A stretch of 64,000 bases of DNA, taken from the NCBI RefSeq assembly GCF_048553715.1, contig NZ_JBLZNC010000001.1, positions 124,001-188,000 on the forward strand. Direction: 5' to 3'. The stretch comes from Sagittula sp048553715. Lineage in GTDB: Bacteria; Pseudomonadota; Alphaproteobacteria; Rhodobacterales; Rhodobacteraceae. The notes beneath the pieces were generated by a model that worked only from the letters and a program-made list of their open reading frames with translations, had not been told where the DNA came from and ran no database searches. Positions 1 to 9,243 of this stretch are shown here, in pieces (positions within the stretch are counted from its first letter, which is position 1; every line of letters starts with the position of its first letter). The translations under genes and the position numbers were made by a program.

Positions 1-86
1 GGCTTCAAGGGAAGGGCTTACCGGCGTGGGGCAGTTGGTGCAACATTTTTGGACCTTACCCGACGGTCGATGGGCGAGAAGCGGCC

Positions 87-110
87 AAATGGGCGGTATT
101 TTGCCCATTT
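87..110. repeat. Inverted repeat (hairpin) in the first 143 bases
   Basis: An 8-base inverted repeat (aaatgggc at 87-94 and gcccattt at 103-110, 8-base loop, one further pair outside) lies in the gene-free stretch before the ferritin-like gene ends at 144. It has no clear T-run, so it is at best a weak terminator for the minus-strand bcp operon. I see no gene in 1-143. Confidence 0.3.
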
Positions 111-143
111 GCTGCGGATTCAAGGGCTTCGCTTCGGGATAAG

Positions 144-1016
144 TCAGGTTAACGGCCAGTAAAAGTCCGGCGGCAGACCGGCTTCGGCGCGCTTTTCCTC
201 GTTAAAGGGCGGCTTGAGGTTGCCCTTGAAATACTTGCGGACGAGGCTGTGAAAGGCGTCTTTTGGGTCTTCGTCATGGCGCCCGCACAGAAAGTGGAAC
301 CACTTTGACCCGTAGGCCACATGGCCGACCTCTTCGGCGTAGATCGTCTCCAGCGCGGAGACGGCAGAGGTCGCATCGGCCTTGCGGAAGATGTCAATCA
401 TGCCCGGCGTGACATCCAGCCCGCGCGCCTCCAGCACCATGGGCACGACGGCAAGGCGGCCCATGAAATCATCGATGGTGTCCTCTGCGGCGCGCCACAT
501 GCCCGCATGCGCCGGCAACGCGCCATAGTGGCTGCCCAGCTCTTCAAGACAGTCACACATCAGATTGAAGTGTTTGCTTTCCTCGTCGGCGGATTTGACC
601 CAGTCATCGTAAAAGCCAATGGGCATCTTGATATGGGCAAAGCGCGGAATAATATCCCAATGCAAATCCACGGCATTCAGCTCGATATGGGCCACGGCGT
701 GCAGCAGGGCGATCCGGCCTTGCGGGCTGCCGGGTTTGCGTTTGGGCACATCGCGCGGGTTCAGAAGCTCGGGCTTTTCAGGTCGCGCGGGACGCAACGG
801 CGGCTTGGCCGCGCCGATCTCGATCGGCGTGCCGGCGTCGCGCGCCGCGAACCACTGCGCGGCGTAGTCTCGGGATTTGGCGGTCTTTTCGCGACCGTCC
901 GCGGTGGTCAGAACATCCACCGCCATTTGGCAAAGCGTCATCATGGTGGCGATGTGCCACGGCGCAGGGGCAAATGGCAATATCGCAGGCAACGGGCGCG
1001 GCAGAGGGGTGTCCAC
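144..1016 (-). CDS. DUF455 ferritin-like domain protein
   Basis: 290 residues from a GTG start. The body reads as the DUF455 family, four-helix ferritin-like proteins of unknown substrate. Acidic and His residues typical of a diiron helix bundle are present: HAVAHIELNAVDL around residues 105-117, ADEESKHF around 142-149 and YAEEVGHVAYG around 224-234. No signal peptide, so cytoplasmic. It lies 12 bases downstream of bcp in the same direction, so the two are probably cotranscribed. A ferritin-like protein beside a thiol peroxidase suggests a link to oxidative stress or iron handling, but that is inference. A start further in, at a downstream ATG, is possible. Family call firm, function unknown. 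Confidence 0.8.
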   Translation of the reverse strand: MDTPLPRPLPAILPFAPAPWHIATMMTLCQMAVDVLTTADGREKTAKSRDYAAQWFAARDAGTPIEIGAAKPPLRPARPEKPELLNPRDVPKRKPGSPQGRIALLHAVAHIELNAVDLHWDIIPRFAHIKMPIGFYDDWVKSADEESKHFNLMCDCLEELGSHYGALPAHAGMWRAAEDTIDDFMGRLAVVPMVLEARGLDVTPGMIDIFRKADATSAVSALETIYAEEVGHVAYGSKWFHFLCGRHDEDPKDAFHSLVRKYFKGNLKPPFNEEKRAEAGLPPDFYWPLT

Positions 1017-1028
1017 CGCGCCGCCAGA

Positions 1029-1490
1029 TCATAGGGCGCGCGCGGCCTCCAGCACCTCGGCCGCGTGACCGGGCACCTTGACCTTGCGCCAAGCGCGCAC
1101 GACCTGACCGGAGCCATCCACCAGAAAGGTCGACCGCTCGATGCCCATGAAGGTCTTGCCGTACATCTTCTTTTCTTTGAACACGCCATAGCGTTCGGAA
1201 AGATCGCCCTCGGCATCAGAGATCAACGGGACGGTGAGCTCTTTCTTGGTCATGAATTTCTCATGACTGGCGAGCGTGTCTTTGGATATCCCGTAAACCG
1301 CGATGCCTGCCTTTTCGAACTCCGGCAGCAGTTCCGTAAATTCGATGTTTTCCTTGGTACAGCCCGAGGTGTCATCGCGCGGATAAAAGAACAGCACATA
1401 GGGTTTGCCCGCCAGTGCGGCGCTGGAAGCCTCGCCATTGGTGGCCGGAAGGGTGAAGGCGGGGGCCTCGAAAGGCGTCTGTTCGCTCAT
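1029..1490 (-). CDS. bcp: Thiol peroxidase of the BCP/AhpC-TSA family (peroxiredoxin)
   Basis: 153 residues, the usual length for bacterioferritin comigratory protein. It reduces hydrogen peroxide and organic hydroperoxides with thioredoxin-type electron donors in the cytoplasm. The peroxidatic cysteine is in the segment FFYPRDDTSGCTKE (around residues 39-52). In this family the Cys in the TxxC/SGCT context is catalytic and a second Cys five residues on is often the resolving one; here that position is not Cys, so this may be a one-Cys type. The start is the ATG giving MSEQTPFE, with gagg nine bases before it. The reading frame stays open upstream, but that extension runs into the divergent AsmA-like gene and looks non-coding. 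Confidence 0.9.
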   Translation of the reverse strand: MSEQTPFEAPAFTLPATNGEASSAALAGKPYVLFFYPRDDTSGCTKENIEFTELLPEFEKAGIAVYGISKDTLASHEKFMTKKELTVPLISDAEGDLSERYGVFKEKKMYGKTFMGIERSTFLVDGSGQVVRAWRKVKVPGHAAEVLEAARAL

Positions 1491-1575
1491 GCGTATGAAC
1501 CTCGCTTGATTTGCTCTATGCTTCACGGCAAAGCCGTTTGAACCCCAAGAATAACGCAGCGAGCGCAGGCTTCCA

Positions 1576-4500
1576 GTGAGTGAACCGCAGGCACAGCAGA
1601 AAACCCGCATCCCACGCCGTCGCAAGATCGTGCTTTGGGGATTGGGCTGCGTTCTGGCGGTCTGCGGTATGGTGGCGGTTGGCCTATGGGCGATGGTCGG
1701 GCGCGAGGTGTCGGCACCGCTTTGGCTGCGCGACCGGATCGAGACGCGGATCGCCGAAAGCCTGCCGGGACTGACGGTCACGTTTGGCCGCATGGGGCTG
1801 CGCATCGAAGACGACTGGCTGGCGCGGATCATCTTGTGGGATGTGACCGTGCGCAACGATCAAGGGGTGATCGCGGTCCAACTTGGCGATGTGGAGGCGG
1901 GCATTGCGCCGGTGTCTTTGCTGGATCGGGAATGGGCGTTGAAATTCGCACGCGTCTCGGGGGCTTTTGTCACGGTGCGCCGCGATGGCGAAGGGCGGCT
2001 TGGACTGGCTTTGGGGGATGCTTTCGGCTCTGGCACGCAGGTGCCGGAACTGGCGGACATCATCGCGCAGGTGGATGCCTTGGCCCAGGACACCCGCCTG
2101 TCAATGCTCGACCGGTTCGAGGCCGAGGCTCTGACGATCCGCTACGAGGACCTGCGCGCCCGTCGCGGCTGGACCGCAGACGGCGGGCGTTTGTCCCTGA
2201 CCCGCGAGGGGGACATGTTGCGTGTAAACAGCGATGTGGCGCTGTTGTCGGGCGGCACCGGCGTTGCCACCGCCACGCTGGATGCCCAAAGCCGGATTGG
2301 CGAGAACGGATTTTCCTTCTCCGTGGCCTTGGACAATGTCTTCTCTGTCGATATCGCCACGCAAAGCCCGGCTCTGGCGTGGCTGGATGCCTTGGAGGCG
2401 CCGATTTCCGGTTCTTTGTCGTCGTCCTTTGCGCAGGACGGCACGTTGGGGCAGATGCAGGCCAGTCTGGACATCGGTCCGGGCGTGCTGCAACCCACAC
2501 AAGGGGCGGAACCGATCCGTTTTCGACTTGCCCGCACCGGTTTCAGCTATGATCCGTCCGAGAGCACCCTGCGGTTCAACGAGATAGAGGTCCTGTCGTC
2601 TGTCCTGCGGGTGCGGGCGTCCGGGGTGACACAGATCGACATGTCTCCGCGCGGCTGGCCCGATGCGTTGACCGCACAGTTTACCGTGGGCGACATCGCC
2701 TTGGCGCAAGGGACCGTCATGGACCGCCCCATCGTTCTGTCCGGGGCAGAGACGGCGTTTCGCCTGTCGCTGGATCCGTTCCGCGTGGATCTGGGGTCGC
2801 TGCGGATCACCGATCCTGCGTTTCCCGTGCGCCTCAGCGGTTGGGCCGGTGCGGATCAGGACGGATGGGCGCTTGCGCTGGATACCCGCGTGGCGCGCAC
2901 CACGGCGGCCCAAGTTCGGTCGTTCTGGCCTGCGACGGTGGGGCCGCGCGCGCGGGAGTGGGTGATGAACAACCTGCTGGCCGGAGACGTGCGCGATGGG
3001 ACCTTTGCGTTGCGGATGGCGGCGGGGCAGGCCAAGCCGGATACGTTTCTGGACCTGAGCTTTGACAACGGGCGGGTGCAATACGCCCCCGATCTGCCGC
3101 AAGTCAGCGCGGCCTCGGGACGGCTGACGATCTATGACCACCGGCTTGGCCTGCGGCTCGATCGTGGCGTGGTGGATATGGCAGAGGCGGGCGCGGTTGC
3201 GCTGGATGGTTCGACCTTCACCATCCCCGATCTGCGCGCGCGGCCTGCCACCGGACAGCTGGCCGTCAAGGCGCAGGGGCCGCTGTCGGCCATTCTGGCC
3301 TATGTGGACAACGATCAGTGGCGCGTTCTGCGGCGGGCAGGGCGGGATGCAACGCTGGCCTCGGGCACCGCAGACGTGTCCGGGCGCGTCACGCTGCCGT
3401 TGCAGAAAGGGCTGACCTTTGCGGATGTGGATCTGGCGCTGACAGGGCGTCTGCGCGATGTCCAAAGCGCCAAGATCGTGCCGGGAAAACCCTTGGCCGC
3501 TGATGAGCTTGATCTGGCGCTGGACAGTCGGTCGCTGACCCTGACGGGAGATGTGACCCTGTCGGGTGTCCCCGCCAGTGGTCGCTGGCGGCAGACCTTT
3601 GGCGGGGGATCGCAGGTGGTGGCGGATGTCTCCGTCACGCCGGACACGCTGGCCCGACTGGGCATCAAACTGCCGCAGGGCATGTTGAGCGGTGCGGGCA
3701 CCGGCAAGCTGACGGTTGATCTGGCAGCAGGGGCTGCGCCTGCGTTCAAGCTGACAAGCAATCTTGCCGGAATTGCCCTGTCCCTGCCGCAGATCGGTTG
3801 GGGATTGTCGCGCAACACCACCGGACAGTTCGAAATCTCGGGCCGTCTGACGCAGCCTGTCAGCGTCGACCGGATCGCGCTGGACGGGGCCGGATTGCGG
3901 GCGCGAGGGACCTTGGCGCTGACGGCGGGCGGGGCCTTTGACCGGCTGACCCTGTCCGAACTGAAAATCGCGGACTGGCTGGATGTGGCGGGGGTCTTGC
4001 GCGGTCGTGGCGCCAATGCCGCGCCCGCGGTCGAGATCACGTCGGGCCGGGCCGATTTGCGCAGCGCGCCATTCGGGGCCAGCGGCGGTGGGGGCGGCGG
4101 CAGCTCTGGCGGGGGCGGGCCGCTGACATTGGCGTTGGACCGCTTGCAGGTCACCAACAACATCGAGGTCTACGGTTTTCGCGGCACCTTTGATCTTTCG
4201 CGCGGGCTGGAGGGGAACTTTACCGGCAGCCTGTCCGGCAAGGCCAAGATCGAAGGTCGCGTGGTGCCGCAAAACGGCGGCAGCGCGTTCCAGATCAAAG
4301 GCCGTGATGCGGGCGATATCCTTAAGGCGGCGGGGCTGTTGAAAACCGTGCAGGACGGGACCTTTGACCTTGATCTTGCGCCAGTGCGTGGCCAGGCCGG
4401 CAGTTTTGACGGCTATCTGGAGGTCAACGGCGCGCGCCTGCAAAAAGCACCTGCCATCGCCTCCCTGCTGGATGCGATTTCCGTGGTGGGCATATTGGAC

Positions 4501-4857
4501 CAGTTGAACGGGCCGGGGATCTTCTTTTCCGAGGTCGACGCCCGCTTTCGCCTGACCCCAACTCAGGTCATCATTTCTGAAAGCAGCGCCGTGGGTCCGT
4601 CGATGGGGATTTCGCTGGATGGCTATTACAATCTGGCCAATGGCGCGATGGACATGCAGGGCGTTCTGTCGCCGATCTACGTCGTCAACGCGGTGGGGCG
4701 GCTGTTTGCGCGCAAGGGCGAAGGCTTGATCGGTTTCAACTTCAACTTGCGCGGCACGGTGGCCGAGCCGCGTGTGTCGGTCAACCCGCTTTCGGCCTTG
4801 ACCCCCGGCATGTTCCGCGACATTTTCCGCCGTCCGCCCCCTGACCTGTCCCAGTGA
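1576..4857 (+). CDS. AsmA/YhdP-like inner-membrane protein with large periplasmic domain
   Basis: 1093 residues from a GTG start. One transmembrane helix (about residues 19-41) follows a basic N-terminus, so the bulk should be periplasmic. The rest is long stretches of beta-rich sequence with repeated LxLxG patterns typical of AsmA/TamB/YhdP proteins, which form hydrophobic grooves thought to carry phospholipid between the envelope membranes. The C-terminal part (about 850-1080) resembles the AsmA_2/DUF3971-type module and ends with GFNFNLRGTVAEPRVSVNPL, a typical ending. An unusual Gly/Ser-rich linker occupies about residues 834-850. It is divergent from bcp with 85 bases between starts, and queA follows 18 bases downstream on the same strand. 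Exact subfamily (YhdP versus another AsmA-like) is uncertain. Confidence 0.8.
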   Translation: MSEPQAQQKTRIPRRRKIVLWGLGCVLAVCGMVAVGLWAMVGREVSAPLWLRDRIETRIAESLPGLTVTFGRMGLRIEDDWLARIILWDVTVRNDQGVIAVQLGDVEAGIAPVSLLDREWALKFARVSGAFVTVRRDGEGRLGLALGDAFGSGTQVPELADIIAQVDALAQDTRLSMLDRFEAEALTIRYEDLRARRGWTADGGRLSLTREGDMLRVNSDVALLSGGTGVATATLDAQSRIGENGFSFSVALDNVFSVDIATQSPALAWLDALEAPISGSLSSSFAQDGTLGQMQASLDIGPGVLQPTQGAEPIRFRLARTGFSYDPSESTLRFNEIEVLSSVLRVRASGVTQIDMSPRGWPDALTAQFTVGDIALAQGTVMDRPIVLSGAETAFRLSLDPFRVDLGSLRITDPAFPVRLSGWAGADQDGWALALDTRVARTTAAQVRSFWPATVGPRAREWVMNNLLAGDVRDGTFALRMAAGQAKPDTFLDLSFDNGRVQYAPDLPQVSAASGRLTIYDHRLGLRLDRGVVDMAEAGAVALDGSTFTIPDLRARPATGQLAVKAQGPLSAILAYVDNDQWRVLRRAGRDATLASGTADVSGRVTLPLQKGLTFADVDLALTGRLRDVQSAKIVPGKPLAADELDLALDSRSLTLTGDVTLSGVPASGRWRQTFGGGSQVVADVSVTPDTLARLGIKLPQGMLSGAGTGKLTVDLAAGAAPAFKLTSNLAGIALSLPQIGWGLSRNTTGQFEISGRLTQPVSVDRIALDGAGLRARGTLALTAGGAFDRLTLSELKIADWLDVAGVLRGRGANAAPAVEITSGRADLRSAPFGASGGGGGGSSGGGGPLTLALDRLQVTNNIEVYGFRGTFDLSRGLEGNFTGSLSGKAKIEGRVVPQNGGSAFQIKGRDAGDILKAAGLLKTVQDGTFDLDLAPVRGQAGSFDGYLEVNGARLQKAPAIASLLDAISVVGILDQLNGPGIFFSEVDARFRLTPTQVIISESSAVGPSMGISLDGYYNLANGAMDMQGVLSPIYVVNAVGRLFARKGEGLIGFNFNLRGTVAEPRVSVNPLSALTPGMFRDIFRRPPPDLSQ

Positions 4858-4875
4858 TATCAAAAGGTTACACTG

Positions 4876-5928
4876 ATGAAGCTTGATGACTTCGACTTTG
4901 ATCTGCCTGAGCGGCTGATCGCGACCCGCCCCGCCAAACCGCGGTCTTCGGCGCGACTGCTGGTGGCCGAAGGCGATGCCATCACCGATGCCCGTGTCTT
5001 CGATCTGCACAAATGGCTGCGGCCCGGCGACCGTCTGGTGCTCAACGATACAAAAGTTATTCCCGCGCGTCTGACCGGCCAGCGCCACCGCACCTCCGAA
5101 CAGGGCGAGACCGTGGCGCAGATTGATGTGACCCTGTTGGAGCCGCGCGCGGATGGGAGCTGGGCCGCGCTTTTGAAGCCGCTCAAAAAAGTGCGCGAGG
5201 GGGAAAGCTTGAGGTTCTCCGATGATCTCAGAGCCGAGCTTGTGTCCAAAGAAGATGGTCAGGCGCTCTTGCGGTTCAATCTGGACGGCGACGATTTCGA
5301 CGCGGCGTTGAATGCGGCAGGGGCCATGCCCTTGCCTCCTTATATTGCGGCGAAACGCCCGGCGGATGCGCAGGACCACGAGGACTACCAAACGGTCTGG
5401 GCGCGCAACAGCGGGGCCGTGGCGGCCCCAACGGCGTCACTGCATTTTGACAAGGACGTTCTGGACGGGCTTGCTCGGATGGGGGTGGAATTCACCCATG
5501 TGACCCTGCACGTCGGCGCAGGCACCTTCCTGCCGGTGAAGGTCGAGGACGTGACGACCCACAAAATGCACGGTGAATGGGGCGAGGTGACGCCGCAGGC
5601 CGCCGCCGAGATCGCGCAAACCCGCGCGGCAGGCGGGCGGGTCATTCCGGTGGGCACCACCGCCTTGCGCCTGATCGAGACCGCCGCCCGTGGCGGTGAC
5701 ATCGCGCCGTTCAAAGACGTGACCGATATCTTCATTTACCCGGGCTTTACCTTCAACGTGGCAGACGCGTTGATGACGAACTTTCATTTGCCGAAATCCA
5801 CGCTGATGATGTTGGTGTCGGCGCTGATGGGCCAAAACCGCATCCGCGCGATTTACGACCACGCTATCGCGCAGGACTATCGCTTTTTCTCTTACGGGGA
5901 CGCGTCCTTGCTGTTCCCACCGCGATAG
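4876..5928 (+). CDS. queA: S-adenosylmethionine:tRNA ribosyltransferase-isomerase
   Basis: 350 residues, full family length. QueA transfers and isomerises the ribosyl group of AdoMet onto preQ1 in tRNA wobble position 34, giving epoxyqueuosine. Family features are clear: the N-terminal FDLPERLIATRPAKPRSSAR (residues 7-26 region), VLNDTKVIPARL, and the C-terminal GFTFNVADALMTNFHLPKST segment. It starts 18 bases after the AsmA-like gene, so it may be read from the same transcript. No queuosine partner gene is adjacent. Confidence 0.96.
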   Translation: MKLDDFDFDLPERLIATRPAKPRSSARLLVAEGDAITDARVFDLHKWLRPGDRLVLNDTKVIPARLTGQRHRTSEQGETVAQIDVTLLEPRADGSWAALLKPLKKVREGESLRFSDDLRAELVSKEDGQALLRFNLDGDDFDAALNAAGAMPLPPYIAAKRPADAQDHEDYQTVWARNSGAVAAPTASLHFDKDVLDGLARMGVEFTHVTLHVGAGTFLPVKVEDVTTHKMHGEWGEVTPQAAAEIAQTRAAGGRVIPVGTTALRLIETAARGGDIAPFKDVTDIFIYPGFTFNVADALMTNFHLPKSTLMMLVSALMGQNRIRAIYDHAIAQDYRFFSYGDASLLFPPR

Positions 5929-6081
5929 GCGGATGGTTGCACCGCGTGCGCGCGGCAAAGCAGGACTTGTTCGTAAAACGACATAGAATCGTGTCAAAGG
6001 TCGCTACAGGCCAATTGGCAGTGGTCCATCACGGGCACTGCGCACCGACAACAGACCGCCGGACCGACAAAGGAGCACAGC

Positions 6082-7332
6082 ATGCTGGGCGTATTGGGAA
6101 ATTCATGGGCATTGCTGCTGGGCATGCTGTTTTTGATGGTCGGCAACGGTCTGCAGGGGTCTTTGCTGGGTGTGCGCGGGGCCGATGCGGGCTTTTCGGC
6201 GGGCACCATGTCGATCATCATGTCGGCCTATTTCGCAGGCTTTTTGTTCGCGTCGCGCATGGCACCGGCGATGATCCGGCGTGTGGGCCATGTGCGGGTC
6301 TTTGCGGCGCTGGGATCGTTTATCTCGGCCGTGCTGATCCTGTTTCCCGCGCTGCAGCATCCGGCGGCGTGGGTTCTGGGGCGCTTTGTTCTGGGTTTTT
6401 GTTTCTGCGGCGTTTACGTCACGGCGGAAAGCTGGCTGAACAACACCGCCTCGAATGATACACGCGGGCAGACATTGTCTGCTTACATGATCGTGCAGAT
6501 GGCGGGGATTATTGCGGCGCAGGGGTTGCTGCTGGTGCCGGATGCCTCGGGTTTTTTGCTGTTTATCATCCCGTCTGTGCTGGTTTCGATCTCCTTCGCG
6601 CCGATCCTGTTGTCGATCTCGCCCACGCCAGCGTTTGAGTCGACGAAACGGATGACGTTGAAAGAGCTCTACGGCATCTCGCCTTTGGGCATGGTCGGTA
6701 TCTTCCTGCTGGGCGGGGTGTTTGCGGCGCAATTCGGTATGGCGGCGGTCTACGCCACCGAGGCGGGCATGACGCTGAGCCAGATTTCCATCTTTATCTC
6801 CGCGTTTTACGTGGGCGCCTTGGTCATGCAGTACCCGCTGGGCTGGATTTCTGACCGCGTGGACCGTCGTGGCTTGATCACTGTGGTGGCTGCCGTGGGC
6901 GCTGCGGCCTCTTGTGTGGCGATTGCATCGGGCAGTTTTGGCATGATCGCCAGCATGGCGTTTGTTATCGGCGGCTGTTCCAACCCGTTGTATTCGCTGC
7001 TGATCGCCTACACCAACGATCTGATGGATGTCGAGGATATGGCCGCAGCCTCGGCGGGACTGTTGTTCATCAACGGGGTGGGGGCGATCGCCGGTCCGCT
7101 GATTATCGGCTACCTGATGCAGCTTGTGGCCCCTTGGGCGTTCTTTGCCCTGATTGCGGGGTTGCTGGCACTGGTGTCGGTCTACGCACTGTATCGTATG
7201 ACACAACGCCCCGCACCGTCGGTCGAGGATACGGGCGCCTACGCCCCATTGGCGCCGCAAGGCTCGTTGATCGCGGTCGAAGCCGCGCAGGAATATTTCA
7301 TCGAGCAGAGCGAGGAAGAAGAAGAGGAGTAA
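6082..7332 (+). CDS. Major facilitator superfamily transporter
   Basis: 416 residues with about twelve hydrophobic segments in two halves, the layout of MFS carriers. The loop between helices 2 and 3 carries a short basic stretch (RMAPAMIRRVGHVR), and the second half has the related ISDRVDRRG at about residues 256-264, matching the MFS motif A. Closest in feel to the YcaD-type group that Rhodobacterales often carry; the substrate cannot be read from sequence. The C-terminus ends in a run of glutamates. The start has the ribosome binding site aaagga eight to nine bases upstream. Confidence 0.85.
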   Translation: MLGVLGNSWALLLGMLFLMVGNGLQGSLLGVRGADAGFSAGTMSIIMSAYFAGFLFASRMAPAMIRRVGHVRVFAALGSFISAVLILFPALQHPAAWVLGRFVLGFCFCGVYVTAESWLNNTASNDTRGQTLSAYMIVQMAGIIAAQGLLLVPDASGFLLFIIPSVLVSISFAPILLSISPTPAFESTKRMTLKELYGISPLGMVGIFLLGGVFAAQFGMAAVYATEAGMTLSQISIFISAFYVGALVMQYPLGWISDRVDRRGLITVVAAVGAAASCVAIASGSFGMIASMAFVIGGCSNPLYSLLIAYTNDLMDVEDMAAASAGLLFINGVGAIAGPLIIGYLMQLVAPWAFFALIAGLLALVSVYALYRMTQRPAPSVEDTGAYAPLAPQGSLIAVEAAQEYFIEQSEEEEEE

Positions 7333-7378
7333 GCGCAGGACACGTGTCGTTTGCGCGCTTGGATAGCTGCCCGGTCCG

Positions 7379-7395
7379 CTGTCAGAAATTGACAG
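7379..7395. repeat. Inverted repeat between the MFS gene and the DUF924 gene
   Basis: ctgtca-gaaat-tgacag is a perfect 6-base inverted repeat around a 5-base centre, about 45 bases after the MFS stop. It could be an operator half-site pair for the downstream gene. There is no T-run after it. Confidence 0.3.
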
Positions 7396-7427
7396 AATTC
7401 GTGATTGGGCAGCTTCGCCCACCTATG

Positions 7428-7443
7428 GTTACCGTAACGTTAC
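7428..7443. promoter_or_regulatory. Alternating gttac/gtaac palindrome before the DUF924 gene
   Basis: The 16 bases gttaccgtaacgttac contain three 5-base arms in alternating orientation (gttac, gtaac, gttac). The last two form a perfect 10-base palindrome. It ends 27 bases before the ATG at 7471 and is flanked by a further accgt/acggt pair. The spacing suits a repressor operator, but no regulator gene is adjacent. Confidence 0.35.
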
Positions 7444-7470
7444 ATACGGTGCACCGTGAAGGAGGGTGAC

Positions 7471-8058
7471 ATGGCTTCGCCAGAGGAAATACTGGCATTC
7501 TGGTTGGACGATACCGGCCCAGAGGGGTGGTACAAGCAGGATGCGGCGCTGGATGACACAATCCGCGCGCGGTTCGGCACCACGTGGGAGGGGATGATGC
7601 AGGGCCGGTTTGGCCTGTGGCTGACCTATCCTGCGGGCACTCTGGCCTATATCATTCTGGCGGATCAGTTTTCACGCAACATGTTCCGCGATCAGGCAAG
7701 GGCGTTCGCCTCGGACCAGATCGGGCTGGCAGCGGCCAAACAGGCGGTGCATCGCGGCTGGGATCTCAAGATCGATGAGCCGGCACGGCAGTTTTTCTAC
7801 CTGCCGATGATGCATTCGGAGAACCTGTGCGATCAGGACCGCTGTGTGCGGCTGATGAAGGAACGCATGCCGCAAACCGGCGCGTCGAACCTGTTGCATG
7901 CGCAGGTCCACCGCGAGGTGATCCGACGCTTCGGGCGCTTTCCCTATCGCAACGCAGCGCTTGGCCGTCACAACACTGCAGCCGAGACGGATTTTCTGAC
8001 GAACGGGGGCTATGGCCGTGTCCTGCGCGAGATGCAGGCAGAACGCGAAGCGGCCTGA
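7471..8058 (+). CDS. DUF924 family protein
   Basis: 195 residues. The family is small alpha-helical cytoplasmic proteins with a TPR-like fold and unknown function. Characteristic parts are the N-terminal EEILAFWLDD, the LADQFSRNMFRDQARAFASD block near residues 62-81, and FFYLPMMHSENLCDQDRC near 107-124. The ATG at 7471 is chosen because aaggagg (7459-7465) sits just before it. An in-frame GTG at 7456 would place the ribosome binding site inside the gene. A cluster of short palindromes precedes the gene. Confidence 0.85.
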   Translation: MASPEEILAFWLDDTGPEGWYKQDAALDDTIRARFGTTWEGMMQGRFGLWLTYPAGTLAYIILADQFSRNMFRDQARAFASDQIGLAAAKQAVHRGWDLKIDEPARQFFYLPMMHSENLCDQDRCVRLMKERMPQTGASNLLHAQVHREVIRRFGRFPYRNAALGRHNTAAETDFLTNGGYGRVLREMQAEREAA

Positions 8059-8061
8059 CGG

Positions 8062-9243
8062 TTAGGCCTGTTCAGCTTGAAGGCGGTCGATCATCGCATG
8101 GGCGCGCGGCGCGATCCACTGCCATAAGATGGGCGCGCCGGCCTCGATCTTGGCACCGACGGCGCTGTCAAAGCGGGCGCGGTCCACGCGGTAATCCACC
8201 CACGACCCGCCGCCCGCCGCGATGTTCAGGTTGGGCGGATTGAAGCGGTCCAGCGATTTGGCAAAATTGGCATCCGCGCTCTGGTTGTCCTCGAACTCTT
8301 GCCAGAGGGCGCGCAGCCGCGTGCCTTCGGCAGGGGGCAAGAGGCCGAATAGCCTGTCTGCGGCGGCTTGTTCCGCGTCCTGAGTGGCGGCAGCGTCCGA
8401 GGTGCCGAACACAGGGGCGTCGCCGGCGTCGATCTCGACCAGATCATGCAGGATCAGCATTTGCACAACGCGGTCGGTTCGAACGGGGCGTTTCGCGTGC
8501 TCGCCCAGCAAAAGCGCATATAAGGCCACATGCCAGCTGTGTTCGGCGCTGTTCTCGTGGCGTGCGCCGGACAGCACACGGGTCGCGCGGGTGACGGATT
8601 TCAGACGGTCCGCCTCGGCCAGAAAGCGAAGGCGGCGCATCAGATCGCTGTCGGGCGGTGTCTCGCCCCGCATCAGGCTGCGTGCGATCCGGTCAAGTTC
8701 CGGCCAGTCCTGCGCCATGCGCTTTGCGCGGCCTTGGGTTAGGGTGTGGCCCGCGATCTCGGGGTGGCCGTTGTGCCATGACGGCGCCAGAAAGACCTGC
8801 AGGATCGGCTGCATGTGGTCGATGCGTTTGGCGTAAACAGCGGTGGGGGTCTGGATGGCCTCGAACTCTCGCCACAGGCTGTCGACCATCTTGGCCTGAT
8901 CGGGCGGCAGAAGCGGGAACAGCCGCGCGGCGGCGGCCTGTTCCTTGGCCGCAATCTCGTCGGGATCATAGGCCACTGCGACCGAATGATCGCCCGCGTC
9001 GATTTCGACAATGTCATGGATCAGCAGCATGGCGATGGCGCGGGCCAGATCGCAACCGGCGGGCATATCGGGGGCAAGGACAATGGCCCAAAGCGCGACG
9101 TGCCAAGAATGTTCGGCCACGTTTTCCGCGCGGGACAGATCCATCAGCACGTTATGGCGCAGCACGCTCTTGAGCTTGTCGGCCTCTGTCAGAAAGGCCA
9201 TCTGACGATCCAGCCGGTCGGTGACAGCGGCCGGCAAGGTCAT
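8062..9243 (-). CDS. Tandem HD-domain hydrolase (YfbR/HD_3-like, duplicated)
   Basis: 393 residues made of two similar HD phosphohydrolase domains. Domain 1 has AEHSWHVAL (H45, H48) and IHDIVEIDAGD (H76, D77, E80, D82). Domain 2 repeats this as AEHSWHVAL (H235, H238) and LHDLVEIDAGD (H266, D267). Both therefore keep the metal-binding set expected of 5'-nucleotidase-like HD enzymes. Single-domain relatives are about 190-200 residues, so this is an in-frame duplication or fusion with both sites apparently intact. Substrate is probably a nucleotide, but that is inference. The stop is only four bases from the stop of the convergent DUF924 gene, and its start overlaps the end of the small gene upstream by 4 bases. 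Confidence 0.85.
   Translation of the reverse strand: MTLPAAVTDRLDRQMAFLTEADKLKSVLRHNVLMDLSRAENVAEHSWHVALWAIVLAPDMPAGCDLARAIAMLLIHDIVEIDAGDHSVAVAYDPDEIAAKEQAAAARLFPLLPPDQAKMVDSLWREFEAIQTPTAVYAKRIDHMQPILQVFLAPSWHNGHPEIAGHTLTQGRAKRMAQDWPELDRIARSLMRGETPPDSDLMRRLRFLAEADRLKSVTRATRVLSGARHENSAEHSWHVALYALLLGEHAKRPVRTDRVVQMLILHDLVEIDAGDAPVFGTSDAAATQDAEQAAADRLFGLLPPAEGTRLRALWQEFEDNQSADANFAKSLDRFNPPNLNIAAGGGSWVDYRVDRARFDSAVGAKIEAGAPILWQWIAPRAHAMIDRLQAEQA

Noticed and set aside
1491..1856. N-terminal extension of bcp
   Set aside because: The frame stays open but this part overlaps the divergent AsmA-like gene and is Arg/Ser-rich; MSEQTPFE gives the usual family length.
2101..5391. A 1096-codon open frame on the minus strand across the AsmA-like gene and queA
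   Set aside because: It is a shadow of G+C-rich coding sequence: no recognisable domain, a composition dominated by Arg, Gln and Gly, and it covers two clear genes on the other strand.
6103..7422. A 439-codon open frame on the minus strand across the MFS gene
   Set aside because: The plus strand has twelve hydrophobic helices and a good ribosome binding site; the antisense protein is strongly basic with no domain.
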